DNA from: Candidatus Woesearchaeota archaeon
Lineage (GTDB): Archaea; Nanobdellota; Nanobdellia; Woesearchaeales; JASKKU01
DNA: 11,567 nucleotides
NCBI GenBank assembly: GCA_011045925.1
Contig: DSBS01000078.1
Coordinates: 1 to 11,567, forward strand
Direction: 5' to 3'
The notes under the pieces were generated by a model. That model worked only from the letters and a program-made list of their open reading frames with translations. It had not been told where the DNA came from and made no database searches. How positions within the stretch are numbered: the stretch's first letter is position 1; each line of letters begins with the position of its first letter. The translations under genes and the position numbers were made by a program. This document shows positions 6,118-11,567 of the stretch, piece after piece.

Positions 6118-6164
6118 AATAGCACCGCTCATATATAAATCTTTCGGAATACTTAGGTGCTTTT
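6118..6164 (-). promoter_or_regulatory. S-layer gene promoter flanked by an inverted repeat
   Basis: On the minus strand ATTTATATAT (6140-6131) is a strong TATA box, placing the start near 6110. It is flanked by arms AATAGCACC (6118-6126) and GGTGCTTTT (6156-6164), which match as an inverted repeat at 8 of 9 bases. The repeat may be an operator; that is inference. Confidence 0.5.
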
Positions 6165-6193
6165 GGGCTGGTTATAGTTAATAAGCCGCCAGG

Positions 6194-6205
6194 TTTTTAA
6201 ATATT
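6194..6205 (+). promoter_or_regulatory. TATA box of the methyltransferase gene
   Basis: TTTTTAAATATT, centred about 25 nt upstream of the ATG at 6224, consistent with a leaderless transcript. It is divergent from the S-layer promoter. Confidence 0.65.
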
Positions 6206-6223
6206 CCCTTGCTTTCATTCTGA

Positions 6224-7225
6224 ATGCGAAGCAAGTTCCCTGATTGGATGCATCTTGACAACTACTCAAAGAGCTATTCCACCCCTGAAGAATATGCAAA
6301 ACACAGGACCCAGCTTATCCAAAGCCTTTTTGGCAGCAAGAAAGCAGCAGACATTTCCTGCGGGGTAGGCTCCCAGCTTATCTGTCTTTGCCAGAAGCTG
6401 AAGGCAATTGGCATAGAAAAAAACAAGGCAAGGTTCGAGCTCGCACAAAAAAACATAGAAGAGGCTTTTAAGAGAGGAATTATTAAATACAAGCCTGAAA
6501 TCCGCAATCTTGACTTCCGCCAGGCAAAAGACTTTCTCACAGATGCAAAAATCATATTATCAGACCCGTACAGGGATAAGGAAAGCATTTCTCCCTCATT
6601 TAACGAAGTTTTAGAAGTATTCCCGGAAAAGAAAATAACATATGAGTTCAGGCCCAGGAAAACGCTAGCTATCCTCTTAAGCAGGCACCCTCAGCTTAAT
6701 GCAGCAACAATAGAGTTTTATGGCGAAGCTCAGAGGTGCTCCCGGCTTACAGCCTTCTTGCCAGTAAAAGAGCCAAAGGCAGTTTTTTACCAGGACGATG
6801 AAGCACTGAAGCTTACCTTAAGCTTTCCTATGGATGAAGCAGATGCTGTCCTTAGAAAGCCAATCAAACAACTTAGCGAATTCCCCCAGGCCTTTACTAT
6901 AATAAATAGGGCAGTCACAGAAAACGGCTTTCACACCCGGCTAAAAGGCGCTTTCCTTCAGTTAGATGAAAGAAGGCATCTTTACAACGGCAGAGACATC
7001 CCGGCAAGCTTTATAACTATCTTTTCATCAGCAGAAATCTCAGGTGTTTCAGCATATCTCTACAGGGCATTCTCTGATTTTGCAACAGAGCTAAGGCTCA
7101 GCATCCCTCCTGAAGAATACTGGAAGTTTATGAATGAGCACAAGCTGACAAATAACCCAAACTCAAAAAACAGGCTTAGCTTATTTTCTTTTAATAATAT
7201 CTATTACCTGGCCAGGGAAATCTAA
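6224..7225 (+). CDS. Class I SAM-dependent methyltransferase, probably RNA-directed
   Basis: 333 residues. A Rossmann-type methyltransferase core is visible: motif I AADISCGVGSQ (about 41-51), an acidic residue at the end of strand 2 in AIGIEKNKARFELAQKN (Glu65), and motif IV IILSDPYRDKE (about 111-120). The DPYRD motif and the downstream segment IEFYGEAQRCSRLTAF recall the predicted RNA methylases with a C-terminal ferredoxin-like plus THUMP-like region, in which the motif is DPARR and a GE-x-x-R stretch follows. The C-terminal half (about 170-333) would be that accessory, RNA-binding part. Substrate unknown; the assignment to that subgroup is inference from motifs. It appears to be a single-gene leaderless transcript. 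The next small gene has its own promoter. Confidence 0.75.
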   Translation: MRSKFPDWMHLDNYSKSYSTPEEYAKHRTQLIQSLFGSKKAADISCGVGSQLICLCQKLKAIGIEKNKARFELAQKNIEEAFKRGIIKYKPEIRNLDFRQAKDFLTDAKIILSDPYRDKESISPSFNEVLEVFPEKKITYEFRPRKTLAILLSRHPQLNAATIEFYGEAQRCSRLTAFLPVKEPKAVFYQDDEALKLTLSFPMDEADAVLRKPIKQLSEFPQAFTIINRAVTENGFHTRLKGAFLQLDERRHLYNGRDIPASFITIFSSAEISGVSAYLYRAFSDFATELRLSIPPEEYWKFMNEHKLTNNPNSKNRLSLFSFNNIYYLAREI

Positions 7226-7250
7226 AAATCCTGCGTGTAATTCAGAAAGA

Positions 7251-7259
7251 TTTTTAAAC
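7251..7259 (+). promoter_or_regulatory. TATA box of the 52-residue membrane peptide gene
   Basis: TTTTTAAAC, about 32-40 nt before the ATG at 7291. A start near 7281 would give a very short leader that just includes AGGTGA. Confidence 0.5.
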
Positions 7260-7290
7260 TCCGCAAGAAAAGAGAAGTTTAGGTGAGAAT

Positions 7291-7449
7291 ATGATACCAT
7301 TAGAAATATTACTTTTCCCAAGTATGACTGACATGGGCCCTACAGCCTGGTTTAAAGGCCTTTTGTTCGGCATAATAGTAATGCTTATTGTTTTTACTTT
7401 GCTGGCCTTCGGCATAATACCCTTTCCCTTCAGCTTTTGCATAGGCTAG
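7291..7449 (+). CDS. Small single-pass membrane peptide (52 residues)
   Basis: A short open frame with good start signals: TATA box at 7251-7259 and AGGTGA at 7281-7286, 4 nt before the ATG. The peptide begins MIPLEILLFPSMTDMGPTAW. It has a hydrophobic helix at about residues 21-42 (GLLFGIIVMLIVFTLLAFG) and ends PFPFSFCIG. A T-rich terminator starts a few bases after the TAG. No family recognised. It lies alone between the methyltransferase gene and the trxB promoter, so context says little about its role. Confidence 0.6.
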   Translation: MIPLEILLFPSMTDMGPTAWFKGLLFGIIVMLIVFTLLAFGIIPFPFSFCIG

Positions 7450-7452
7450 TGA

Positions 7453-7471
7453 TTTTTTCTCTTTTATTTTT
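7453..7471 (+). terminator. T-rich terminator
   Basis: Two T runs (T6 and T5) with a TTTT between them, separated by C or A, within about 20 nt of the stop of the small membrane peptide. Likely intrinsic archaeal terminator before the trxB promoter. Confidence 0.5.
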
Positions 7472-7486
7472 CACATTTTAGTTTAA

Positions 7487-7549
7487 TTTAAATATGAGTG
7501 TGCTCTTCCTTTCCACTAGTGAGGCTGGTTCTCACACTTAAGAGGTGAG
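7487..7549 (+). promoter_or_regulatory. trxB operon promoter and leader
   Basis: TATA box TTTAAATA at 7487-7494 predicts a start near 7516. The perfect palindrome CACTAGTG (7514-7521) covers that point. It is enclosed by a longer inverted pair, AGTGTG (7497-7502) and CACACT (7533-7538). AGAGGTGAG (7541-7549) is the ribosome site, 3 nt from the ATG. The palindromes could be an operator or a leader structure; that role is inference. Confidence 0.55.
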
Positions 7550-7552
7550 TAT

Positions 7553-8512
7553 ATGTTTAAGCTGGGAATACCTGAAAGCCAGGACATTGTGGATACAGAT
7601 AAGAGTTATCAGGTAGTTGTAATTGGAAAAGGCTCTGCCGCATATACTGCAGCAATTTACTCAGCAAGGTATAAGCTGGATTTGCTTATAATTGGCAAAG
7701 AGCACGGAGGTGCAATAACCGATGCACACCTTGTTGAAAACTATCCTGGAACTCTCAAAATATCGGGCACAGACTTAATGAATTCTTTTCTTCAGCACGT
7801 GAATAAATACAAAGTGCCAATCCTTGAAGACACAGTAGTAGACATAAAGAAGCAGGATTCCCTTTTCCACATCACAACAAGGCAGAATATCATAATCAAA
7901 TCCCGCTCAGTAATAATTGCAACAGGAACAAAAAGAAGGCAGCTTGATGTTCCAGGCTCAGAGAAGTTTTTGAGAAAAGGCATAAGCTACTGCGCAATCT
8001 GTGACGGGCCTTTTTACCAGGACAAAACTGTCGGCGTGATTGGCGGCTCAGACGCAGCAGCAAGTTCCGCAGTTCTGCTTTCCCAGTACGCAAAGAAAGT
8101 TTACATTATTTACAGGAGAGACAAGCTTAGGTGTGAGCCCTATTGGCTTGACTTAATAACAAACCAGCCCAACATAGAGATAATCTATAATAGCAATGTC
8201 ATTGAGCTGTCTGGAGAAGACAAACTTGAGAAGGCAAAGCTTGACACAGACAAGATACTTGAGCTTCAGGGCTTGTTTATAGAAATCGGATCAGTACCCT
8301 CAAGCGAGATGACCAAAAGCCTTGGCCCGGCATTAGACAAGTCCGGCTTTATAGTGGTTGATTCAGGGATGAAAACAAATGTCCCTGGAATTTACGCAGC
8401 AGGAGATATCACAAGCCTGCTCCCAAGGTTCAGGCAGGTAGTAGTTTCAGCTGCTCAGGGAGCTATAGCAGCAAACTCTGCCTATGATTATATTAAAAGC
8501 TTAAAAGATTAA
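7553..8512 (+). CDS. trxB: Thioredoxin reductase
   Basis: 319 residues, FAD-dependent disulphide reductase of the cytoplasm that passes electrons from NAD(P)H to thioredoxin-like proteins. The FAD-binding motif is VVIGKGSAAYTAA (about 22-34). The redox-active pair is Cys147 and Cys150 in CAICDG, with the following Asp as the usual acid. The NADPH-binding region has GVIGGSDAA (161-169) and YRRDKLR (187-193), slightly off the canonical GGGDSA and HRRxxxR. A C-terminal FAD motif YAAGDIT is present. The length is typical of low-molecular-weight enzymes. It is first in an operon with glutamate dehydrogenase, whose ribosome site immediately follows the trxB stop. The altered pyridine-nucleotide loop leaves NADPH use likely but not certain. 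Confidence 0.94.
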   Translation: MFKLGIPESQDIVDTDKSYQVVVIGKGSAAYTAAIYSARYKLDLLIIGKEHGGAITDAHLVENYPGTLKISGTDLMNSFLQHVNKYKVPILEDTVVDIKKQDSLFHITTRQNIIIKSRSVIIATGTKRRQLDVPGSEKFLRKGISYCAICDGPFYQDKTVGVIGGSDAAASSAVLLSQYAKKVYIIYRRDKLRCEPYWLDLITNQPNIEIIYNSNVIELSGEDKLEKAKLDTDKILELQGLFIEIGSVPSSEMTKSLGPALDKSGFIVVDSGMKTNVPGIYAAGDITSLLPRFRQVVVSAAQGAIAANSAYDYIKSLKD

Positions 8513-8517
8513 GGAGG
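8513..8517 (+). promoter_or_regulatory. Strong ribosome binding site of gdhA
   Basis: GGAGG directly abuts the trxB stop codon (8510-8512) and lies 7 nt before the gdhA ATG. It is the best Shine-Dalgarno match in the window. Confidence 0.8.
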
Positions 8518-8524
8518 CAAAAAA

Positions 8525-9748
8525 ATGAGCGCATTCGAAAACGCAATGAAGCAGCTTGAGGAAGCAGCCAGCGCAGTAGGCGAGCAGGATGTTGAGATAC
8601 TTAAAGAGCCAAAGAGAACTTTACAAGTAAGTTTCCCTGTCAGAATGGATGATGGCAGCATAAAAATTTTCAGGGGGTACAGGGTACAGTATAATCTTGC
8701 AAGAGGCCCGGCAAAAGGCGGCATAAGGTTTCACCCAAAGGTTGACCTGGACGAGGTAAAGGCGCTTGCATTCTGGATGGCTGTTAAGAATGCAGTGATT
8801 GACATTCCTTACGGAGGAGGAAAAGGTGGAGTAGAGGCAGATGTAAAGAAGCTCTCTGAAGCAGAGAAAGAGCGCATAAGCAGGGAATTCATAAAAGCAA
8901 TAAAAGACTTCATAGGCCCAAAGAAAGACATACCCGCTCCTGATGTTTACACAGACTCAAAGGTAATGGGCTGGATGCTTGACGAGTATGAAAAGCTTAC
9001 AGGAGAGCATTCCCCTGGCGTTATAACAGGCAAGCCACTCTCGCTTGGAGGAAGCAAGGGAAGGGCATTCTCCACAGCGCTCGGGGGAGTGTATCTCCTC
9101 GAGGCAGCAGCAAAAGAGCTTACCCCAGGAAAAAAAGCAGCAATACAAGGCTTTGGCAATGCCGGCTCAAATGTTGCAGGGTTTCTTTCAGAGCGAGGAT
9201 ACAAAATTGTGGCTGCAAGCGATTCAAAAGGAGGGGTTTACACAAAGCAAGGCCTTGATGTAAGCGCTTTAATAGAGCACAAGAAAAAAACAGGCTCAGT
9301 AATCAATTTCAGGAATGCAGAAAATATCACCAACGAAGAGCTGCTTGAGTGCGAAACAGACATACTTATCCCGGCAGCATTGGAAAACCAGGTAACAAAG
9401 GAGAATGCACCCAGGATAAAGGCATCAGTCATATCAGAGCTGGCAAACGGCCCAATAACCCCTGAAGCTGATAAGATTCTTGAAAAGCGCGGCATAATAG
9501 TAATTCCAGATGTGCTGTTTAATGCAGGCGGGGTAGCAGTAAGCTACTTTGAGTGGGTACAGAACAACACAGGCCTTTACTGGAAAGAGCAGGAGGTTTT
9601 GGACAGGCTGAAGGAAAAGATGAGCCAGGCCTTTGCAGAAGTGCTGGATGCCTCAAAAAAGCACAAATTATCATTAAGGAAAGCAGCATTTGCACTTGCA
9701 ATAAAAAGAATAATCGAGGCAGAAAGAGACAGAGGGAACATAAAATGA
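8525..9748 (+). CDS. gdhA: Glutamate dehydrogenase
   Basis: 407 residues, a typical hexameric enzyme interconverting glutamate with 2-oxoglutarate plus ammonia using NAD(P). The active-site set is complete and keeps the family spacing: Lys64 (GPAKGG), Lys88 (MAVKNA), catalytic Lys100 (GGGKGG) and Asp140 (PAPD), a constant offset of 25 from the well-studied clostridial enzyme. The dinucleotide-binding motif GFGNAG is at 209-214, with Asp233 (ASDSKGG) at the end of the second strand. The C-terminal signature ELANGPITPEAD followed by PDVLFNAGGV is intact. It is second in the trxB operon, and its last bases overlap the start of the next gene as ATGA. Here it may supply reduced NAD(P) for the reductase upstream; that link is inference. 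Confidence 0.96.
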   Translation: MSAFENAMKQLEEAASAVGEQDVEILKEPKRTLQVSFPVRMDDGSIKIFRGYRVQYNLARGPAKGGIRFHPKVDLDEVKALAFWMAVKNAVIDIPYGGGKGGVEADVKKLSEAEKERISREFIKAIKDFIGPKKDIPAPDVYTDSKVMGWMLDEYEKLTGEHSPGVITGKPLSLGGSKGRAFSTALGGVYLLEAAAKELTPGKKAAIQGFGNAGSNVAGFLSERGYKIVAASDSKGGVYTKQGLDVSALIEHKKKTGSVINFRNAENITNEELLECETDILIPAALENQVTKENAPRIKASVISELANGPITPEADKILEKRGIIVIPDVLFNAGGVAVSYFEWVQNNTGLYWKEQEVLDRLKEKMSQAFAEVLDASKKHKLSLRKAAFALAIKRIIEAERDRGNIK

Positions 9749-10089
9749 TAAGCTTTGCCTGCAAGCCTATTGAGCTTTCTGAAATTTTTCAGTGCGGCTA
9801 CGGTATATCCAGGACAGAGTACAGGGTTCTTGATTTCCTTATGCGCCAGAAAAGGATGCTATCTGTAAAGGATATAGCCTCAAAGCTGAAAAAAGAGCGC
9901 ACGACAATCCAGAAGTCAATAAAAACTCTTGTGGATAAAAAGCTGATAAATAGAAAGCAGATGAACCTCTCATCAGGAGGCTATGTATTTGTTTATGGTG
10001 TTGAAGATAAAAGCAGGATTAAGGCTGAGTTATCTGAAATGCTTAAAAACTGGTCAGAAAGCGTGGCATTTGCAATAAATGCGCTTTAA
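9745..10089 (+). CDS. Small winged-helix transcriptional regulator
   Basis: 114 residues from the ATG at 9745. The reading frame stays open far upstream inside gdhA, but the ATGA overlap with the gdhA stop marks this as the start and implies translational coupling. A helix-turn-helix is visible: LSVKDIASKLKK, then ERTTIQKSIKTLV as recognition helix (about 51-63). A wing follows, with SSGGYVFVY at about 76-84, and a C-terminal helix that may mediate dimerisation. This resembles TrmB/MarR-like archaeal regulators. The N-terminal segment FACKPIELSEIFQC carries two cysteines (6 and 17) ahead of the DNA-binding domain. With thioredoxin reductase in the same operon, thiol-based redox sensing or metal binding is a reasonable inference. 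It may autoregulate through the palindrome at the trxB promoter. Confidence 0.8.
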   Translation: MISFACKPIELSEIFQCGYGISRTEYRVLDFLMRQKRMLSVKDIASKLKKERTTIQKSIKTLVDKKLINRKQMNLSSGGYVFVYGVEDKSRIKAELSEMLKNWSESVAFAINAL

Positions 10090-10107
10090 TTCGGAAAACC
10101 ATTCCAG

Positions 10108-10115
10108 TTTTTTTT
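10108..10115 (+). terminator. Oligo-T terminator after the trxB operon
   Basis: A run of eight T about 20 nt after the regulator's stop codon, placed just before the TATA box of the next gene. Confidence 0.5.
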
Positions 10116-10118
10116 GAT

Positions 10119-10128
10119 AAATTTAATA
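10119..10128 (+). promoter_or_regulatory. TATA box of the small anchored protein
   Basis: AAATTTAATA, centred about 28 nt before the GTG at 10152, consistent with a leaderless message starting at or next to the GTG. Confidence 0.5.
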
Positions 10129-10151
10129 ATCCCTTTTTTTCTTTTCTGTTT

Positions 10152-10457
10152 GTGAACAAGGCAACAATAAACTTTATCGTTTTTTCATGCTTTTTAGTCT
10201 CGCTTGCAATTTTATTGTTGATGAAGCCGCCAGAGGTGGAAAGCAGGCTTGAGGCAAGGCTGCACAGGGTTTACCTGGACGGAAACGAGTATGTTCTGGA
10301 TGTTGAGGTATGCTCTTATGACAAAATTTACCTTGAGCCGGATAAGGCTTCAAATAGCACCATTTCCCAACTATTCACATTAAAAAACAAAAAACCAGAA
10401 TTCATATATTCAGTGCTCTCAGGAAAAAAATACCTGAGAGGAATAATAAAAAATTAA
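10152..10457 (+). CDS. Signal-anchored small protein of unknown function
   Basis: 101 residues, starting at GTG (MNKATIN). It has one hydrophobic helix at about residues 7-24 (FIVFSCFLVSLAILLLM), then a soluble domain that is mixed charged and begins KPPEVESRLEARLHRVYLDG. A beta-strand pattern (EYVLDVEVCSYDKIYLEP) follows and the C-terminus is basic. No family recognised. The topology suggests the bulk of the protein is outside the membrane. The GTG start is chosen because the TATA box lies at leaderless distance and no ribosome site or better codon is present. Its TAA overlaps the stop of the convergent FKBP gene by three bases (TTAA). Confidence 0.6.
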   Translation: MNKATINFIVFSCFLVSLAILLLMKPPEVESRLEARLHRVYLDGNEYVLDVEVCSYDKIYLEPDKASNSTISQLFTLKNKKPEFIYSVLSGKKYLRGIIKN

Positions 10458-11089
10458 TCCTTTTTGTCTTTGCACTTGCAATCGCAGTTTTCTTTCCCTT
10501 CCTTTTTTTCTTCTTCAGTGCATTCGCACTCACAGTCGTCATCGCAGTCGCAATCATTTTTTTTGTCAGTTTTAACATTTTCATTTGCTTTTTGCTGCTC
10601 TTTTGCATGGCTGTGCGATCTTTCATGGTGCACATGCCCATGCTGAAGCTCTTCAGGTGTTGGCTCTTCTACTTTGACTATCTTTACCTTGAACTTAACG
10701 GTCTTTCCTGCAAGAGGATGGTTCATGTCAAATGTAATCTTGTCGTCCTCAATCTTTTTGATTAGTGCGATTACAGGGTAGCCCTCCGGAGACATGAACT
10801 GAATGTAGACACCTTCCTTCAGCTTCTCAGAGCCAGGGACTTTGCTTTTCTCAACAGTTTTTATAAGCTCCTCAATCCTTTCGCCATAGCCTTCTTCAGG
10901 CGCTACAGTAAACTCCTTTTCCTCTCCTTCCTGCATTCCTGCAATGTTCTTCTCAAAGCCAGGAACAATGTTGTTTGCGTTTGTTATTATCTTTAGCGGG
11001 GCATAGCCTTCACTTGTATCAAAAACAGTGCCGTCTTCCTGCATAGCAGTATAATCGAGAGTAACTTTCTTTTTTCCTTCAATCTTCAT
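10454..11089 (-). CDS. FKBP-type peptidyl-prolyl isomerase, SlyD-like, with metal-binding tail
   Basis: 211 residues, a cytoplasmic folding helper that isomerises X-Pro bonds. The FKBP part starts KVTLDYTAMQEDGTVFDTS, with Tyr13, Phe23 and Asp24 of the active site and NIVPGFE (40-46). An insert-in-flap chaperone domain runs from about 68 to 120. The chain then returns through the conserved DMNHPLAGKTVKFKVKIV (121-138). The tail from about 149 is unusual: six histidines (150, 152, 154, 155, 159, 161) followed by eight cysteines as alternating CxC units (180, 182, 186, 188, 190, 202, 204, 206) among Asp, Glu and Lys. This parallels the His/Cys tail of E. coli SlyD, which binds nickel and other metals. 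The start is preceded by GGTGGTG. It has its own promoter and a leader that can fold. Confidence 0.93.
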   Translation of the reverse strand: MKIEGKKKVTLDYTAMQEDGTVFDTSEGYAPLKIITNANNIVPGFEKNIAGMQEGEEKEFTVAPEEGYGERIEELIKTVEKSKVPGSEKLKEGVYIQFMSPEGYPVIALIKKIEDDKITFDMNHPLAGKTVKFKVKIVKVEEPTPEELQHGHVHHERSHSHAKEQQKANENVKTDKKNDCDCDDDCECECTEEEKKEGKENCDCKCKDKKD

Positions 11090-11100
11090 TTAAAACACCA

Positions 11101-11130
11101 CCAAAAGAACCCTGGAAATAATTCTTTTGG
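11101..11130 (-). promoter_or_regulatory. Perfect 9-bp inverted repeat in the FKBP gene leader
   Basis: CCAAAAGAA (11101-11109) and TTCTTTTGG (11122-11130) are exact reverse complements separated by 12 bases. The predicted FKBP transcription start is about 11129, so the repeat occupies the start site and early leader. It could act as an operator or as a 5'-terminal RNA hairpin. Confidence 0.6.
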
Positions 11131-11150
11131 GCTAAAGAAAAGGCCAATCA

Positions 11151-11159
11151 TATATAAAA
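11151..11159 (-). promoter_or_regulatory. TATA box of the FKBP gene
   Basis: The minus strand reads TTTTATATA, predicting a start near 11129 and a leader of about 40 nt. Confidence 0.65.
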
Positions 11160-11186
11160 CTTATTGAATATTCAGCTATGGAAAAG

Positions 11187-11193
11187 TTTAAAA
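11187..11193 (+). promoter_or_regulatory. TATA box of tRNA-Gln
   Basis: TTTAAAA, about 30 nt upstream of the tRNA 5' end at 11222. Confidence 0.55.
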
Positions 11194-11221
11194 GCAATTT
11201 TCTTTTTCTTTCTTAATCAGC

Positions 11222-11294
11222 AGCCCCGTAGTGTAGTGGCCAATCATAGAGGACTCTGGATCCTCTGACCGCGGTTCGAATCCGCGCGGGGCTA
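11222..11294 (+). tRNA. tRNA-Gln (anticodon CTG)
   Basis: The 7-bp acceptor stem AGCCCCG/CGGGGCT has discriminator A. The anticodon stem GAGGA/TCCTC holds the loop CTCTGGA, giving anticodon CTG (glutamine). The T arm CCGCGGTTCGAATCCGCG is intact. No encoded CCA and no intron. An oligo-T run follows at 11303-11312. Confidence 0.95.
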
Positions 11295-11302
11295 TGTTTC
11301 TG

Positions 11303-11312
11303 TTTTTTTTTT
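11303..11312 (+). terminator. Oligo-T terminator of tRNA-Gln
   Basis: Ten consecutive T starting 8 nt after the mature tRNA 3' end. Confidence 0.6.
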
Positions 11313-11535
11313 GGTTAGGAGAGATGAGTTTTGAGAGGTTTATTAATTTATTCAGGCCTCTTTTTGAATGACTATCCTATCATATAGCCAAGCTTAATGA
11401 ACAAGTAGTTATATAAAACTCAAGTTTTTAGTACCTTGTTAAATTGAAACCTTTTCGAAGGAATAAGCCATTCTTTATTTCTAAAATTAAGTAGTTCAAT
11501 AATTGAGGCTCTGTTCAAAATCTAAAGATTTATAA
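11313..11535. other. Intergenic stretch without a recognisable gene
   Basis: No reading frame longer than about 20 codons with start signals is seen. A TATA-like TTATATAAAA lies at 11409-11418 between short inverted arms AACAAG (11400-11405) and CTTGTT (11435-11440). Downstream a CCTT-TTCG-AAGG mini-hairpin (11450-11461) and the palindromic AAATCT/AGATTT (11518-11531) occur. These may belong to an untranslated RNA or to a mobile-element boundary. The evidence is too weak to name either. Confidence 0.4.
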
Positions 11536-11564
11536 CCCTCAGCAGCCGTAAGGCTGTCTGAGGG
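11536..11564 (+). repeat. Long hairpin with GTAA loop and single T bulge
   Basis: 5' arm CCCTCAGCAGCC (11536-11547), loop GTAA (11548-11551), 3' arm GGCTG-T-CTGAGGG (11552-11564). All 12 base pairs are Watson-Crick; the only unpaired stem base is T11557. The loop is a GNRA tetraloop in RNA. A T bulge in the 3' arm is also the form of subterminal hairpins of IS200/IS605 elements. The window ends 3 bases later, so the context to the right is not visible. Confidence 0.65.
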
Positions 11565-11567
11565 GGG

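Noticed and set aside
9553..9744. N-terminal extension of the winged-helix regulator into gdhA
   Set aside because: The frame is open only by chance inside gdhA. The ATGA junction and the protein's natural start at MISFACK argue for 9745.
10402..10641. Open frames on both strands within the FKBP tail region, rich in Lys/Met or Ser/Phe
   Set aside because: They are other-frame readings of the low-complexity His/Cys/Glu tail and of the end of the small anchored gene, with no start signals.
11318..11330. GAGATGA as a possible C box of a C/D guide RNA
   Set aside because: It matches the consensus at only six of seven bases, and no D box or C'/D' pair is found at a suitable distance.
11507..11519. 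GGCTCTGTTCAAA, which resembles the terminal inverted repeat of IS6-family elements
   Set aside because: Only one short copy is present, one base differs from the usual pattern, and no transposase or second end is in the window.
1..11567. CRISPR array, integrase, restriction or toxin-antitoxin system
   Set aside because: Both strands were read for regular spaced repeats and for signature motifs of these systems; none was seen.

Overview
The window looks archaeal. AT-rich TATA boxes lie about 25-30 nt upstream of leaderless starts, GGTGA/GGAGG ribosome sites occur where leaders exist, the tRNA genes carry no encoded CCA, and there are archaeal-type pilin signal peptides and an S-layer protein with an N-terminal DLGHYPAPFV-type motif. 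The family mix (QGLSLN-type pilins, S-layer, LemA/HtpX, SlyD-like FKBP, compact spacing) suggests a DPANN archaeon of the Woesearchaeota/Pacearchaeota kind. That placement is inference; no rRNA is present to test it.

Layout. 3-76 is tRNA-Ile(GAT) on the minus strand. 226-2436 holds six tandem plus-strand genes for small membrane-anchored or pilin-like proteins. All six share the cysteine pattern C...C...CC. Four have a nearly identical KAQGLSLN pilin-type N-terminus with the first cysteine at exactly residue 52. Two have replaced that N-terminus with an ordinary signal anchor. This cluster is the most distinctive part of the window. 2442-6052 is on the minus strand: an S-layer protein gene ending in a hairpin/oligo-T terminator, then lemA and htpX with their own promoter. 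6224-7225 (plus) is a class I methyltransferase, followed by a 52-residue membrane peptide at 7291-7449.

7553-10089 (plus) is a tight operon: thioredoxin reductase, glutamate dehydrogenase and a small winged-helix regulator with two N-terminal cysteines, the last coupled by an ATGA overlap. A small signal-anchored protein (10152-10457) converges on, and overlaps by three bases, a minus-strand SlyD-like FKBP prolyl isomerase with a His/Cys-rich metal-binding tail (10454-11089). tRNA-Gln(CTG) lies at 11222-11294. The last ~255 bases hold no convincing gene but end in a strong hairpin with a single T bulge that resembles an IS200/IS605 transposon end.

How the genes may fit together: much of the window concerns the cell envelope and extracytoplasmic proteins (cysteine-patterned pilin-like proteins, S-layer, the membrane protease HtpX with LemA). 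The trxB-gdhA-regulator operon links NAD(P)H and thiol redox metabolism.
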